The notes under the pieces: model-generated
The model's database searches: none
Told to the model about the DNA's origin: nothing
Seen by the model: the letters and a program-made list of their open reading frames with translations, nothing else
Shown here: positions 9,815-19,680 of the stretch, piece by piece
How the letters are laid out: each line of letters begins with the position of its first letter
Position numbering within the stretch: position 1 is the first letter of the stretch
Assembly (NCBI GenBank): GCA_003194525.1
Contig: NBIV01000023.1
Coordinates: 1-64,000 of the forward strand
DNA length: 64,000 bases
DNA from: Gracilariopsis chorda
Lineage: Eukaryota; Rhodophyta; Florideophyceae; Gracilariales; Gracilariaceae
Direction: 5' to 3'
Made by a program: the position numbers and the translations under genes

Positions 9815-11145
9815 ATGATCTTCCGAGAATTAACAGTGGTGTGTTGTCGTCGCTGTCCTTATCTAGGAGAAACACTTTCTGTAGCCAAGCATCCCTTGAT
9901 GTTCAAAACTGCTGTTACTTAACCTACGACAGGCCTAACAGTCTTGTCCCCAAGTTCCATTTTGACGTTTCCTGTGTTCTCCATCTCAAAACCAAACTTC
10001 TTAGCAGTGGCCAATGCCATGAAGTTGTGGGACGCGAACGAATCAAGTACCACTGCCACAGGATGTCCCCCAAAATGTGCGTCATACATTCAGTTCTCCT
10101 CTTCTGCCACTGTCATTGCAGAGAGACGAAGCCTCTCACTACAACCTCCGAGAGCCGCCCCAGCGTGCGTTTATTCGTTTTTTGAGTTGGCTTTCGCTTC
10201 AGCCACTTCTTCAGGGTGACTAAGATGCTCCGGGTCGCTCCAGCCTTTTCTACCACATTTTAAACACCTGTCATACTTTCTGTACAAAGTTTTCTCCCCT
10301 TTCTTGGCTGGACCTCAACAAACGGAATTGTCGTCTTTGGCATCCTTCTTGTTGTCAAAGGTCTTGTTTCCTTTCTTCTTCTTCTTTTTATCGTGCCCTT
10401 TTGCTGTCTCCGTTAGTATTCTTCTGAAACTCGCCACTGAGTTTCATAGAAAGCTCCAACGTTCTAGCATAATCATAGGCTACATGAATGCTCGAGCAAC
10501 CTGTGCGATCAAGGGGTTGAAAGTCCGGGAAGCGTTCTGCAAATTTTCTTTTGTAAGCTTTAGGCAAGCTGTTGAAAAAGTAGATGTACGCTTCATTAGT
10601 CGGAGTGCCACACAACAAAATCAAATCCTCGAGGAGCCCAAGATGTTCATTCAAGTCCTTAAAATATTTCAGTTTGATATCCATTAACTGCACTCGAGCA
10701 GCGGCTCTCTCGTTTGCTGGTACGAAATCACGAATCATTTCTTGCTTCAGTTCTGCGAGAGTCTTTGGCTTCGGATTTTCGCGTTCTAAACGGAGTATGT
10801 AGGATGCTGCACGATCTTGCAAGTGACATTCAGCCAGAGCAACCATCTTTTCCTCCGGGTACTTGCAAAATGAGCCGTACTTCTCGATTGAATAGAAAAA
10901 GCTTTTCACCCGCTCGGATTTGCGATCTGTGACTGATCCTTTAAAGATTGGAACTGGTGGAGCCTTGAATGCACTAGCTCCAATATTGAAGTGGCCTCCA
11001 TGATCACTCTGACGGTCATTCAACTGACTCTGGAGAGTTGAAATGAGATTGGCCTGGTTCTGAACAGTACTTTGCAGTTGTGTCAGCTGCTGCAGAACCT
11101 CTGAGACATCTACTGTGTCGGCGACCTCGTTCTCAGCGCCGTTCC
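9815..11145 (-). pseudogene. Truncated Gypsy-like gag-protease remnant
   Basis: The clean open part is 11023-10388 (211 codons). It has a retrotransposon gag fold signature: FKGSVTDRKSERVKSFF, then a helix-rich capsid region. The frame stays open upstream to about 11145 without an ATG, through a glutamine/leucine-rich coiled segment. After a frame break a zinc-knuckle-like CLKCGRKG segment lies near 10235-10270. Another break leads to a protease-like stretch at about 10065-9820 with LDSFASHNF (usually DSGAS, so the catalytic glycine is lost) and a later ILGRS motif. The reading stops at 9815 where the Gypsy-1 3' LTR begins, so the younger element truncated this one. RT and integrase are not in the window. 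Confidence 0.75.
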
Positions 11146-11251
11146 TACGGTAAAACCCCTAAAAACCCTAGATGCTACCAAATGTAAGAGAGGAGCAATA
11201 TCGACAATTGAACTTCACGTTTACACACTGCAACGATGGAAGCTGCTGCTT

Positions 11252-11396
11252 CTCATTATCTTGATACCAAAAGCCGTTTCTCTTATGGGAAGGGTTTTGG
11301 TATTTGAATTCTATTGAGCGATATGAATTTGAAATGAACGGGTGCTAGGTAATACTATAAGGAGTCGTCAGGTAATACTATATTACAATTACAGTG
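11252..11396 (-). repeat. Possible primer site and LTR remnant of the truncated element
   Basis: On the minus strand a TGGTATCAAGATA primer-site-like motif (complement of 11257-11269) lies just upstream of the gag reading. Further upstream is AT-rich DNA that starts TGTAATTG near 11396 and contains a 13-bp direct repeat (TAGTATTACCT-like, around 11347-11385). No second LTR copy is present, so the boundaries are guesses. Confidence 0.3.
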
Positions 11397-12718
11397 GGTT
11401 TGGATGGCGGTGAAAGGCTACGGACTGGTTCTTGCACCTGATCTCGCTGACTCGCTGATGACATGATGGTTAGGTTATGAGGACGCTGCTCGTGGTTTCT
11501 TGAGTGGCCAACGTGGTACATGCGGGAGCGCCTTGTTGTGGTGTGCCCCTCTGCTGGCGGTATCCTGAGGATGAATGAAGAGATTAATGGGAGGACGAAG
11601 GCGATACGCGTCGGTAACGGATTGCCCTGCGGTCGAAAACACCTAAGAAATCTAACAGTTTCTTCTCGTAGCTCAGTAAGTGTAGTGCAGCTACTGAGTA
11701 GTAGTTAGGAGCTGCAGTATAAAGGAGTTTTAGGTTGCTGGGTCTTTAGCAAACCCACGCGTATGAGGAATCAACGTACGCGTTTTCATAACAAGAGAGA
11801 GAGTACTGCAAGAATGGGGTTCAAAGCAGGTCGAAGTGGTGGCCGCCCCCGAGCGGCCACAGTGGTTCTGCGAGTACAGCTCCCTAGCGTGCTCAGTCCG
11901 CGGGGACAGAAGCTTGCATGCCTTCGATGTTTCTGTCACGGTCTCCGAACAGTGGGAGTGCGTGAGAAGGCGGCCAGATCTAAAAAGTGAAGGCATCCCC
12001 GGTAGAGCGACGACGAGGTTCAACATCATGTTCCGATGATGGGAGACGCGTGCCCGCTCGTTTTTCCCCTTCCGATCGACTCCATCATCCACGCTGCGCG
12101 TAAGGAAGGCGAGCGGCTGCCGTCGATCGCAACGATGGGGATGATGGCAAACGAGGGAGCGAAGAGGAGTGCAGAGACAGATGTAAGGCGTATGTGAAGC
12201 AAGTTTTGTTGCAAGGGGAATGCGCGGGCTCAAAATGGCGCCCGCGCTCATCCACAGAGACGTGAACGCTTCTGAATGTGACGGTGTGGCAAATCAGGGC
12301 ATACTTTGCGTTGCGGTACAATGTGTGTGCTGGTAGGCATTTGCGATGTGATACTGCTGATACGGTTGTTATACGCGAACATGTGTACCGCTGCACTCTG
12401 AAGGGAATGAAAGAGTGAGAGAAAGGGAAGAAGGAAGGCTATTAGGCAAGAAAGGAAAGGAAAGTGGTGGTGGTGCGCCTCGCGTGGTTTGCCGTCTCCT
12501 GACTGCACTCTGCCGCGCCGTGGTTTTGGGATGAGATACTGTACGATACGGCAAACCACGGCGTGAGAAGATAATACTGTGGCGTGACTGCTGGATGCAT
12601 TCTACGCGGGGTGAATCTCGGTCGAATACACGACCACGTGAGTGGACTATGGCCAACGTCAGTAGTAAGGCGAATGGATGGCTTTGTTCTATCTCTAATA
12701 TCTACGAAAGGGTTAGCA

Positions 12719-12752
12719 ATCTACCATTGGTACCTTTGTACCAACGGTAGAT
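12719..12752. repeat. 15-bp stem inverted repeat with 4-nt loop
   Basis: ATCTACCATTGGTAC (12719-12733) faces GTACCAACGGTAGAT (12738-12752) across CTTT. There is one mismatch on the plus strand; on a minus-strand transcript it becomes a G-U pair, so the stem would be fully paired. No function known. Confidence 0.7.
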
Positions 12753-13594
12753 ACTGTACCTGCAGACGGCAGCAAACTGGCTGCAAAGGCGCAGAGCTTG
12801 TGAAGGCAATGCTCGTAGCAATTGGTGGTATACTTACAGTATTAAAGTTATGGAGCTCTGGCAGCAGTGAAGTTTCTCTCGGCGAGCAAAGGCACGTGAC
12901 GTAGATTTTAAGGTGTTGGTACGTGTGAATGTGGCACTCGCTTAAAAGGCGGGTAAGTTGGTGTACATTTGAAGCGGGGTTTGGCAGAACCTTCCAGTGG
13001 TTGTCGAACATGGTTGATGCGCAGAAGGGCGTGAAACATAATCGGGAACGACGGGAGACTAGAGGTGCATGGCGGATGAGAAATGGAGTGCGAATGAGAA
13101 GGAAAAGGAGCTGTGCCACGGGTGCAAAACTCTCTCTCCGCGTGCTTGATGTTTGAAGCTGTTATTGTGGGATGGTAGATTGTGTGGACGTGCCGCCGTT
13201 GCGGTGCGACAAGTGGATGATGGTGGAGAGCGACGCGACGTGCAGGGAAACGGCGCAGTTGAGCGCAGTTTGTTGCATATATGTGCGAGCTGAAAGAGAT
13301 GACTTAGCCTTCTCACGCTCGTCGCACATATATTGTTCAAGTTGGGGGGTCATGGGATGAAGCGTGTGAGAGAAAAGGCGCACCGATTTCACACAAAGCG
13401 GCGCACAAGTGATATCGACGAACGAGTTACTCGATATAAGATACTTATGGCACTGCCGGGCTGCTATTGGCAGCGCTTGTGTGCGGTGAACAGCAGCACA
13501 AAGGCGGAAAAGCTGAAGCTGATGTGGATTCGCAATTGGGCGGCGAGCGCGCGGCCGTTTGTGGACAGGAATGCGCGCCGCCGATTGCACGTTG

Positions 13595-13622
13595 TGGGCG
13601 CTGCAGCGCGCTGCAGCGCCCA
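13595..13622. repeat. 28-bp perfect palindrome
   Basis: A perfect palindrome built from repeated GCGCTGCAGCGC-type blocks, about 290 bp upstream of the SANT-gene ATG. It may be a cruciform, a dimeric transcription-factor site, or neutral. Confidence 0.7.
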
Positions 13623-13906
13623 AACGTAAGGTAAAAAGAGGCTCACGCAACCGTCGCACTGCGCACGATTCGCAGATATTCTGCCAAACGTCGCGTCCCT
13701 CCCGCCCGTCACGCCCGCGCACACGCAAATCGCTCCCATCGCTGTCCTTGTAGCGAGTTCAACAGTTTATACAAACGCTGCAGTATTAACTTCACCGCAC
13801 CACTTGACCACCTTTTACCCGCTTCAACGCCCTCTCGAATGCCCCCCTGTTACGCCCATCCCGCCGCGCTCCTACACCACATACATAACACTCCCCCCCC
13901 CCCCCT

Positions 13907-15445
13907 ATGCGCTCTTTTCTCGCGCATGACCGCCCCTCTAATCCGCCGTCACACCCCGCTCTCCCTTCCTTTCTGAGCGTATCTACTCCTAACGCCTCCC
14001 CCTCCACCATTCCGTTCACCACGGATTCCACAGTCGTCCCCCCCGACGACCGGCGTCCCCTGTCGCCCGTGTCCACCACAAAACCTTCCCACACAGCGCA
14101 CTTCTCGTCCAAATCCGCGCGCCATGTGCGCCCACAACTAGCCGTGCTCAACCACCACTCCATCGTAACGCACGCCAGTGCCATGCTCCACATTCCCCGA
14201 CGTCAGCCACCCATGACCGACGCCAACTACCCGCGCTCCCCCACGCACCGAACTTCCTCTCTCGCCGACCTAGTCCACCGCAACGAGAACCCAACCCCTC
14301 TCCACCCGCACCTATCCTCCCGTCCGCCCGCCCCCGACAGTGACAATGGCTCGCAACAGGAGCGAAATCACCAACGCCCCGCCCATCCGCCCTCCAGTCT
14401 CCCCGTGCTTCCGCCCCCTGGAGAGGTTTCCCGCACCGCACGCAATACACCCGCCGCGGCTGATACTTCTCCCAAGCACAACCCCAGGAAGAGACGCGCC
14501 GCCCATTTGTTACCCTCCATGCCCGCGGCACCGGACATCTCATCGCTCACCCAAAAACCCGACGATCATGCAAGTTCGGTAGCCCTGCCGCAAGTTAGAG
14601 ATCCCTTTCGAATTTCACCCCCGCCAACCGATGACCGTCGCCCCGACAAGTTTCAGAGACCCAACCAACATGTTGAAGGAAGTACCGATATGTTACCAAC
14701 CCCCAGTGCGCTCAATAACGTCGAGCATCAATCGCCGCCAAAATCTAAACGACGCTCAACTGGAAAGGAGTCACGCACCGAACTGCTGGAGGAAAATCGC
14801 ACTTTGAGAATTGAACTCGAACAAACAAAGAGCAAACTACGCTCTGCGGAGAGCCACATTAGAAAGATGCGTAGGGACATGACGAAGAAGGAATCGTTGC
14901 TGCTCAAGTACCGTTCTCAACTCGTCGAACTGTTTGAATCTGGAGGTGATCCCCGCCTGTCGCTACGCATGCGCGACGAACGCTTGCATAAGCGTGAGGA
15001 AAGGAGTAAGGTTGACGGCGAAAGTATGAGCAACAGCGAGGACGAGGAGCAGTGGAGTGCCTACTCGCCGTCCGGCTCGTTTGGCCCCGAACAGTCTGAG
15101 GACTTTCGCCGCGGGCCGGACCGAGATGTAATGTCGCGAAGTGAAGGCGCTCACAAACACCGGCGCACTCGCGCACCCGCTTGGACGCCAAGGGAGGAGG
15201 AAATCTTCATGGAGGCATACCACAAACATGGATGTCAATGGAAACTGTATCAAAATTCACTACCTGGGCGCTCGCGAAGACAAATACAATCGCATGGATC
15301 TTATCTGATTCGACAAGGCAAACTGGCAAAAAAGAATAGCCGACCGTGGCAACGACGAAAAGCGCGACCTGAGGGAGCGCCTAGTTCCACTGTTAAAGAT
15401 GCTGACGTAGAGACTCAAGGAGGGCACAGATCGGATGAAGAGTAG
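13907..15445 (+). CDS. SANT/Myb-domain protein with coiled coil
   Basis: Predicted nuclear DNA- or chromatin-binding protein of 512 residues, intronless as read. Residues 1 to about 285 are proline/serine-rich and low in order. About 292-346 form a leucine/glutamate heptad coiled coil (ELLEENRTLRIELEQ onward) likely to dimerise. About 370-420 are acidic and charged. About 424-480 hold a SANT/Myb repeat beginning APAWTPREEEIF, with the SHAQKYF-like segment IQSHGSYL that is typical of single-repeat Myb proteins. A basic tail follows. The start at 13907 is the first ATG after a C-rich leader, but later methionines (for example near 14182 and 14212) are possible because the N-terminus is not conserved in type. 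The gene is convergent with the gene ending at 15579, 133 bp away. The partner and target are unknown. Confidence 0.8.
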   Translation: MRSFLAHDRPSNPPSHPALPSFLSVSTPNASPSTIPFTTDSTVVPPDDRRPLSPVSTTKPSHTAHFSSKSARHVRPQLAVLNHHSIVTHASAMLHIPRRQPPMTDANYPRSPTHRTSSLADLVHRNENPTPLHPHLSSRPPAPDSDNGSQQERNHQRPAHPPSSLPVLPPPGEVSRTARNTPAAADTSPKHNPRKRRAAHLLPSMPAAPDISSLTQKPDDHASSVALPQVRDPFRISPPPTDDRRPDKFQRPNQHVEGSTDMLPTPSALNNVEHQSPPKSKRRSTGKESRTELLEENRTLRIELEQTKSKLRSAESHIRKMRRDMTKKESLLLKYRSQLVELFESGGDPRLSLRMRDERLHKREERSKVDGESMSNSEDEEQWSAYSPSGSFGPEQSEDFRRGPDRDVMSRSEGAHKHRRTRAPAWTPREEEIFMEAYHKHGCQWKLYQNSLPGRSRRQIQSHGSYLIRQGKLAKKNSRPWQRRKARPEGAPSSTVKDADVETQGGHRSDEE

Positions 15446-15578
15446 CTTGGGACGGGGTTTCAAGTACTCTTTTAGAGTGCTTGCTTGCTCTCTCTCTCTC
15501 TTTCTCTTTTTTTTTTCTTAGACGGTATCGTTTTTTCCGAGTAAAACGCTGTTTTGAGATGTACCACTTTGTTTACTA

Positions 15579-16080
15579 TTACTGGTGACGGTCAAAGTCT
15601 CCAGCCATGCCCAGGAAACGCGATTGTGCCGGTGTTCCTGCGGTTGGGGGTAGACCAGCTGTTGCGGCTGCGTCGGATGGGTGGACTTGTTCTCTCGTAT
15701 GACGACGACGGGCGTCTCTGCTGTGGTACTCGATGTTGAAGACGTGTTCGTAGGGTCCTTGCGGAACGACGGGCGGTTGCTGCGAACTGTGGGAAGAACG
15801 TGAACGGTTAGAAACAACGCAGGCAGGCGTGGGTGGCGCGTTGTCGGATGAGTGCTTGAGAGGGGCTTTGCACGTACCCGGGGGAAGGGTAGCGGAATTT
15901 GGATTCGGATACGGGCTGACGGAGGACGTCATCCTGGACGTCTGGGCGGAGGATCTTGCCGGTTGATAGACGCTCTCGTAGGCGTTGCACGAAGGCGCGT
16001 AAACCTCCTTCCGCGGACATTACGGACTCGGACTTGTTGGCGGCATTGAGCAGTACCGCCGTGCGTGATCGAAGCGCCAT
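15579..16080 (-). CDS. Two-exon small protein resembling complex I subunit NDUFA7 (B14.5a)
   Basis: Spliced model: exon 1 16080-15878, intron 15877-15787, exon 2 15786-15579, giving 136 residues and a TAA stop. The intron begins GTACGT, has a CTAAC branch-like motif and a pyrimidine tract, and ends CACAG. Joining keeps frame across GG|T, while the unspliced frame runs into a stop at 15808. The N-terminal half has a basic amphipathic segment (LRAFVQRLRERLSTGK). Across the junction comes QPPVVPQGPYEHVFNIEYHS then RDARR. That proline-GP-aromatic-Y-x-RD(A/G)RR pattern is the hallmark I associate with NDUFA7/B14.5a, an accessory subunit of mitochondrial complex I; its length is also about right. 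The homology is recalled from motif pattern only. The C-terminus ends at a threonine/alanine/glycine-rich tail. The gene is convergent with the SANT gene. Confidence 0.6.
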
Positions 16081-18141
16081 TTCGGATGATGTGGGGTTTT
16101 GAGAGGCTGAGCAGGGCGGTGAGAAAGTGGAGGATGTGATGCGGACTGGTGAGATGGGCGGAGGGGTGCGTCTCATCAAGGTGACGGGGTGTTTGTGGTG
16201 TTTCCGTTGTGATGATTGGTGTGTTTTTCTGGGGCGCTTTTTGGGATTGCGTGCGGAATCGGGGGGGGTGGTGATGATGAGGCGTGTGCAAGTTGAACAG
16301 CTGGCAGAATAGGACGCGGCGTGCATCACATGCGATCCAAATGTGCGACGGAAGCGTTTCTCTCGTGCGATGTGTGATCACAATGATGACGATGATGGTG
16401 AAGGCGGATGAAGGCGGGTGAAGAGCGTTTCGGAATCGGTTTGCAGCGGGTTGAGCTGATATGAGCAGCCGAGTATGATGGCTGTTATGCATGACGATCA
16501 GCAGCTGAACGGGAGCGCGGGCAAAGCTGGGCACGATTTGCTTTTCTTGGCGGCTCGAAACGGCCATTGTGTGTGAAAGTGTCATGTAATTTTGCAATGA
16601 TGGGAATTGAACGCATGAGAGCGACCGGTGCGGGCGCAACTCGGCAGGCAGGTTGGGTGCGGTTTGAAATTCGCACAGCTGGGATTGATGAGGGTCCTTT
16701 TTTGAGGCTGTGTGTAAAGTGAATGGGGGAGCCGTGTAGCAATGCAGGGTTTGTTGTTTACAGAGGGAGAAGGGGGGGGGGCGGCTATTGCGAAGCGTTT
16801 TGCGGCGCATGAAATGCACGGATGCAGCGAGTGAGAGAAGAACAGGCGGCGTCCTTCGTCGGTGGTGGGCGTGGGCAGGTGCATTGCTACGTGCTGGGTA
16901 CAGTAGAGGAAGGTGACGCAATGAGGAGTACTGGTAGAGTTATGATAGAAACAAGTTGGAGGGATATGTCTAAGTTACACCGCCTCCGCCCTTTTTCTAC
17001 ACTTGTGTTGTGTTTTGTCACCCACCGGTGTATTCACGCCATCCAAATATCCTGGCCAGTATCCGCCATCGCCTCTTCTGAATACACAATTACAGCAGCC
17101 GTTTCTTTTGCCTCGAGGCGCATGGTGACGATCATGTCGCAAAAAAAAGCTGTGTGATGGTTTGATGCACCACCTTTGTGCTACCGCTGCTGGTCCTCTT
17201 GACCGACACACTACGCAAAACGGGGCAGCAAGGGAGTACGCAGCGCGAGCTGTGAAGCAATTAATGGAAGGGGAACGTACCATTTCCGACGGTGAACTCA
17301 CTGACGTGCTGTGCTGGTAGAGGCTGAATCGCTGCGGCTGAGTTTGAGGTTGCGCCGTTTTTTCCTTCACTTTTACATCACGTCGTATCGTCCCGGTGTC
17401 TGCAGCGCCCGCATCCAGTGCGCCGACTGGCGAATAGCACTGGGAGAAGTGGAGCCGGACGAGATGTATGACAACGAATTTTGATCTACCGCGGCTGGTG
17501 CTACGGAGGCATTGCACGGCAGCACAAACCGCACAAGGAATGGAACAAGCCGATGGCAAGGAACGCGCCGCCGGTGAGTTAAGTGTAGTAATCCGTCGGT
17601 AGAAACGCGCGCCATACCACACTGCCTGCGGGTGACGGCGAAGGGGAGCGCGCTGATGCCTTCCCTCGCCCCAATTGCGAGCGCGAGCGGCACATGGCAT
17701 ACCCCGCGAGCGCGCCACACATCGACAGCGACAGCAACAGCGCGAGGAGAAGGTAGATAAAGTTAGATGACGGAGCTCCCGTGCAGCCTGAGACCGCTCG
17801 TCCCGCCGCTGTAAACACGGCGCCTGCGCGGCGTGTGCGGCGTGTGCGCTGCGAGTGGCGCGCTGTCGGCGACGGTTGGGGCGTGTGCGCGCGTGCGCGC
17901 CGCACGGCGCTGTCATCTCGGATGCTCCCCCGTGCTTCGTCATGCCAAAACGTTACATTCCTCCTCCCCTCCTCCTCCATTTACCCCTCAGCCGCCCTCC
18001 TGTCCGCCTCCCACCCCTCCTATAAATGCTCCGCCCTTCCTTACCTTACCCCCCCCCTTCCTCTCCCCTCCCAACTCCCCCTCCCCCCTCCGCATCCATT
18101 CACCACCCTTGTACCGCCTCACTGCTTTCTCCCCACTCACC
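16081..18141. other. Divergent intergenic region
   Basis: About 2 kb between the 5' ends of the NDUFA7-like gene (-) and the FG-GAP gene (+), so it probably holds both promoters. Long minus-strand ORFs (up to about 330 codons at 15929-16921 and 16975-17943) exist but are rich in arginine/cysteine/histidine with no domain signal; I treat them as chance. The last 200 bp before the FG-GAP ATG are strikingly pyrimidine-rich on the plus strand. Confidence 0.55.
18020..18025 (+). promoter_or_regulatory. TATA-box candidate of the FG-GAP gene
   Basis: TATAAA inside a C/T-rich stretch, about 120 bp before the ATG at 18142. This spacing fits a short 5' UTR. No experimental start site is known. Confidence 0.45.
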
Positions 18142-19680
18142 ATGATCACTCTTTCTTCTAAATCCCTCCCCCGCTTGCTCCAGTTGCTGCTTGCAACCGC
18201 GCTCATCTCCATCGCAATCGCCCTCAAGCCAGACCCCGAATTCTCCGATGTCACCCAAGCAGCAGGCATCGCCATTACACGTTTGAAGAAGTACGGCGCC
18301 CCGTCCGTCGTGGACCTCGATCGCGATGGCTACCCAGACATGCTCTTCTGTCACCACGATCAGACCTTCGAGGAGCTGTACTTCAACAATCGCGACGGCA
18401 CCTTCACAAAGGCCCAGTGGGGCATTCACCACGACACCCACGGTTTCAATGCATACCCCGTCTCCCCCGACACGCGCACAATGCGCTTCTCCATGTCCGT
18501 GGGAGGCAACTTTGGACGCGATCCTAACCCGCCGTTCGTCTTCGAGGTCAACCCGTTCACCCGCGCCGTTACCCGCATTGACGCCGCTGTGGGGCTTGAT
18601 CAGGCTGGCGGTCGCGGTCGATCCGCCGTGTATTTGGACCTCTCCGGGGGGCGCCATCCGCAATGGCTCGACGTCATCTACACTAACGCTCAGGCGCTTA
18701 ATGGATCTTCGCAGTTTGCGTATGAGAATGTGGACGGCAACAAATTTGCATTGAGACACCTGAAAGGAGGGTTTGAAACTTCGGATAACAGCCTTGCTAT
18801 GGTCACTGACGTTGACGGTGACGGAGCTGTTGAAATTGTTGCCATGTGGAGGTTTACCATGTACAAGGTTACAGGAGAGTTTGAACTCACTGACATTACC
18901 AGTTCGGTGATTCCTCCGGGCATGCCGCGCACTGGTGTGATTGCAGTGGCTGAAATTGACTTTGACAATGATGGTGACTTTGATCTGTACCTCGCGCGCC
19001 ATCGCGTCGGGCCGTGGCTTCCGGACATTGCGTACGACGACATCCTTCTCGAAAACCGAAATGGCAAGTACGTTGACGTGAGCAATCGGGCGGGTATTCC
19101 TAAGGGCACGCTGTCGCACGGAGTGACGGTGGGTGACTTTAACAATGACGGGTGGGTTGATATCTATGTTGCGCAATACACCGAGCCGGACTTCATGCTG
19201 ATGAACCAGGGTGACGGAACATTCCGTCGCGTAGACGATGTGACAACGCGACCGAAAAACACTCGCGGTGACAATGCCGTGGCCGTGGACTATGACTTGG
19301 ACGGGCGACTGGACATTATCTCCAGTCAGGGAGATCATAATGACGTCGAATATGGTGGTTCGTACAAGATTTTCCGCAACATTCTGGACATGTCTGCGGG
19401 CGAGTCCAACTACCTGAACGTGCGCGTGGGTCTACCGTGGGACCGAAGTGTAACGCCCATGCACGCAGTGGTGCTTCTGAACGCGGGTAATTTGTGGCTA
19501 TCTCGACGTGTTGGTTCGCCTGGAACGGAAGTGTCCAACTCGTATTTGGAAAATTTGCACTTTGGAATTGGGCCGCGCACTATGGTGGACGTTGTCTACG
19601 TGAAGTTTTCGAATGGATACGTGGTGGTTCGACGGAACATGCGACATGGGCAAACGGTTTTGGTTGGTCTCCACCCGTAA
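18142..19680 (+). CDS. Secreted FG-GAP/VCBS repeat protein with ASPIC/UnbV-like C-terminus
   Basis: 512-residue intronless protein predicted to enter the secretory pathway. The frame is open upstream to 17833, but ATG 18142 is chosen because it starts a clear signal peptide (residues 1 to about 26, a leucine/isoleucine/alanine core). Five calcium-loop motifs of the FG-GAP/VCBS beta-propeller type lie at about residues 58 (DLDRDGYPD), 223 (DVDGDGAVE), 274 (DFDNDGDFD), 332 (DFNNDGWVD) and 383 (DYDLDGRLD). The C-terminal part, about 424-512, has the NYLNVRVG and LHFGIGPRTMVDVVYVKFSN pattern of the ASPIC/UnbV domain seen in CRTAC1-like proteins. These proteins act outside the cell as calcium-stabilised adhesion or matrix scaffolds; the specific role here is unknown. 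A poly-T tract follows at about 19750. Confidence 0.85.
   Translation: MITLSSKSLPRLLQLLLATALISIAIALKPDPEFSDVTQAAGIAITRLKKYGAPSVVDLDRDGYPDMLFCHHDQTFEELYFNNRDGTFTKAQWGIHHDTHGFNAYPVSPDTRTMRFSMSVGGNFGRDPNPPFVFEVNPFTRAVTRIDAAVGLDQAGGRGRSAVYLDLSGGRHPQWLDVIYTNAQALNGSSQFAYENVDGNKFALRHLKGGFETSDNSLAMVTDVDGDGAVEIVAMWRFTMYKVTGEFELTDITSSVIPPGMPRTGVIAVAEIDFDNDGDFDLYLARHRVGPWLPDIAYDDILLENRNGKYVDVSNRAGIPKGTLSHGVTVGDFNNDGWVDIYVAQYTEPDFMLMNQGDGTFRRVDDVTTRPKNTRGDNAVAVDYDLDGRLDIISSQGDHNDVEYGGSYKIFRNILDMSAGESNYLNVRVGLPWDRSVTPMHAVVLLNAGNLWLSRRVGSPGTEVSNSYLENLHFGIGPRTMVDVVYVKFSNGYVVVRRNMRHGQTVLVGLHP

Larger units (their letters stand above)
11397..13906. other. Intergenic region upstream of the SANT gene
   Basis: I see no convincing coding region here. 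Several ORFs of 60-190 codons occur on both strands, but they overlap each other, lack domain-like composition and look like products of GC-rich DNA. Two strong inverted repeats stand out (12719-12752 and 13595-13622) and are listed separately. A run of about 13 C lies just before the SANT-gene ATG. Confidence 0.6.

Noticed and set aside
13162..13728. Minus-strand ORF of 188 codons near the palindrome
   Set aside because: No domain; adjacent frames on both strands are equally open, indicating compositional bias.
15929..16921. Minus-strand ORF of 330 codons
   Set aside because: It overlaps exon 1 of the NDUFA7-like gene in another frame, is rich in H/P/R/T with no domain pattern, and lies in biased-composition DNA.
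16975..17943. Minus-strand ORF of 322 codons
   Set aside because: Arginine/cysteine/alanine-rich, no recognisable fold, and in a GC-rich promoter region; looks like a chance ORF.
17833..18141. Upstream extension of the FG-GAP ORF
   Set aside because: It would bury the signal peptide behind 100 low-complexity residues and includes the TATA candidate; ATG 18142 is preferred.
18100..19338. Minus-strand ORF of 412 codons opposite the FG-GAP gene
   Set aside because: Antisense shadow of the strongly supported FG-GAP frame; valine/histidine-rich composition reflects the repeated Asp codons on the other strand.
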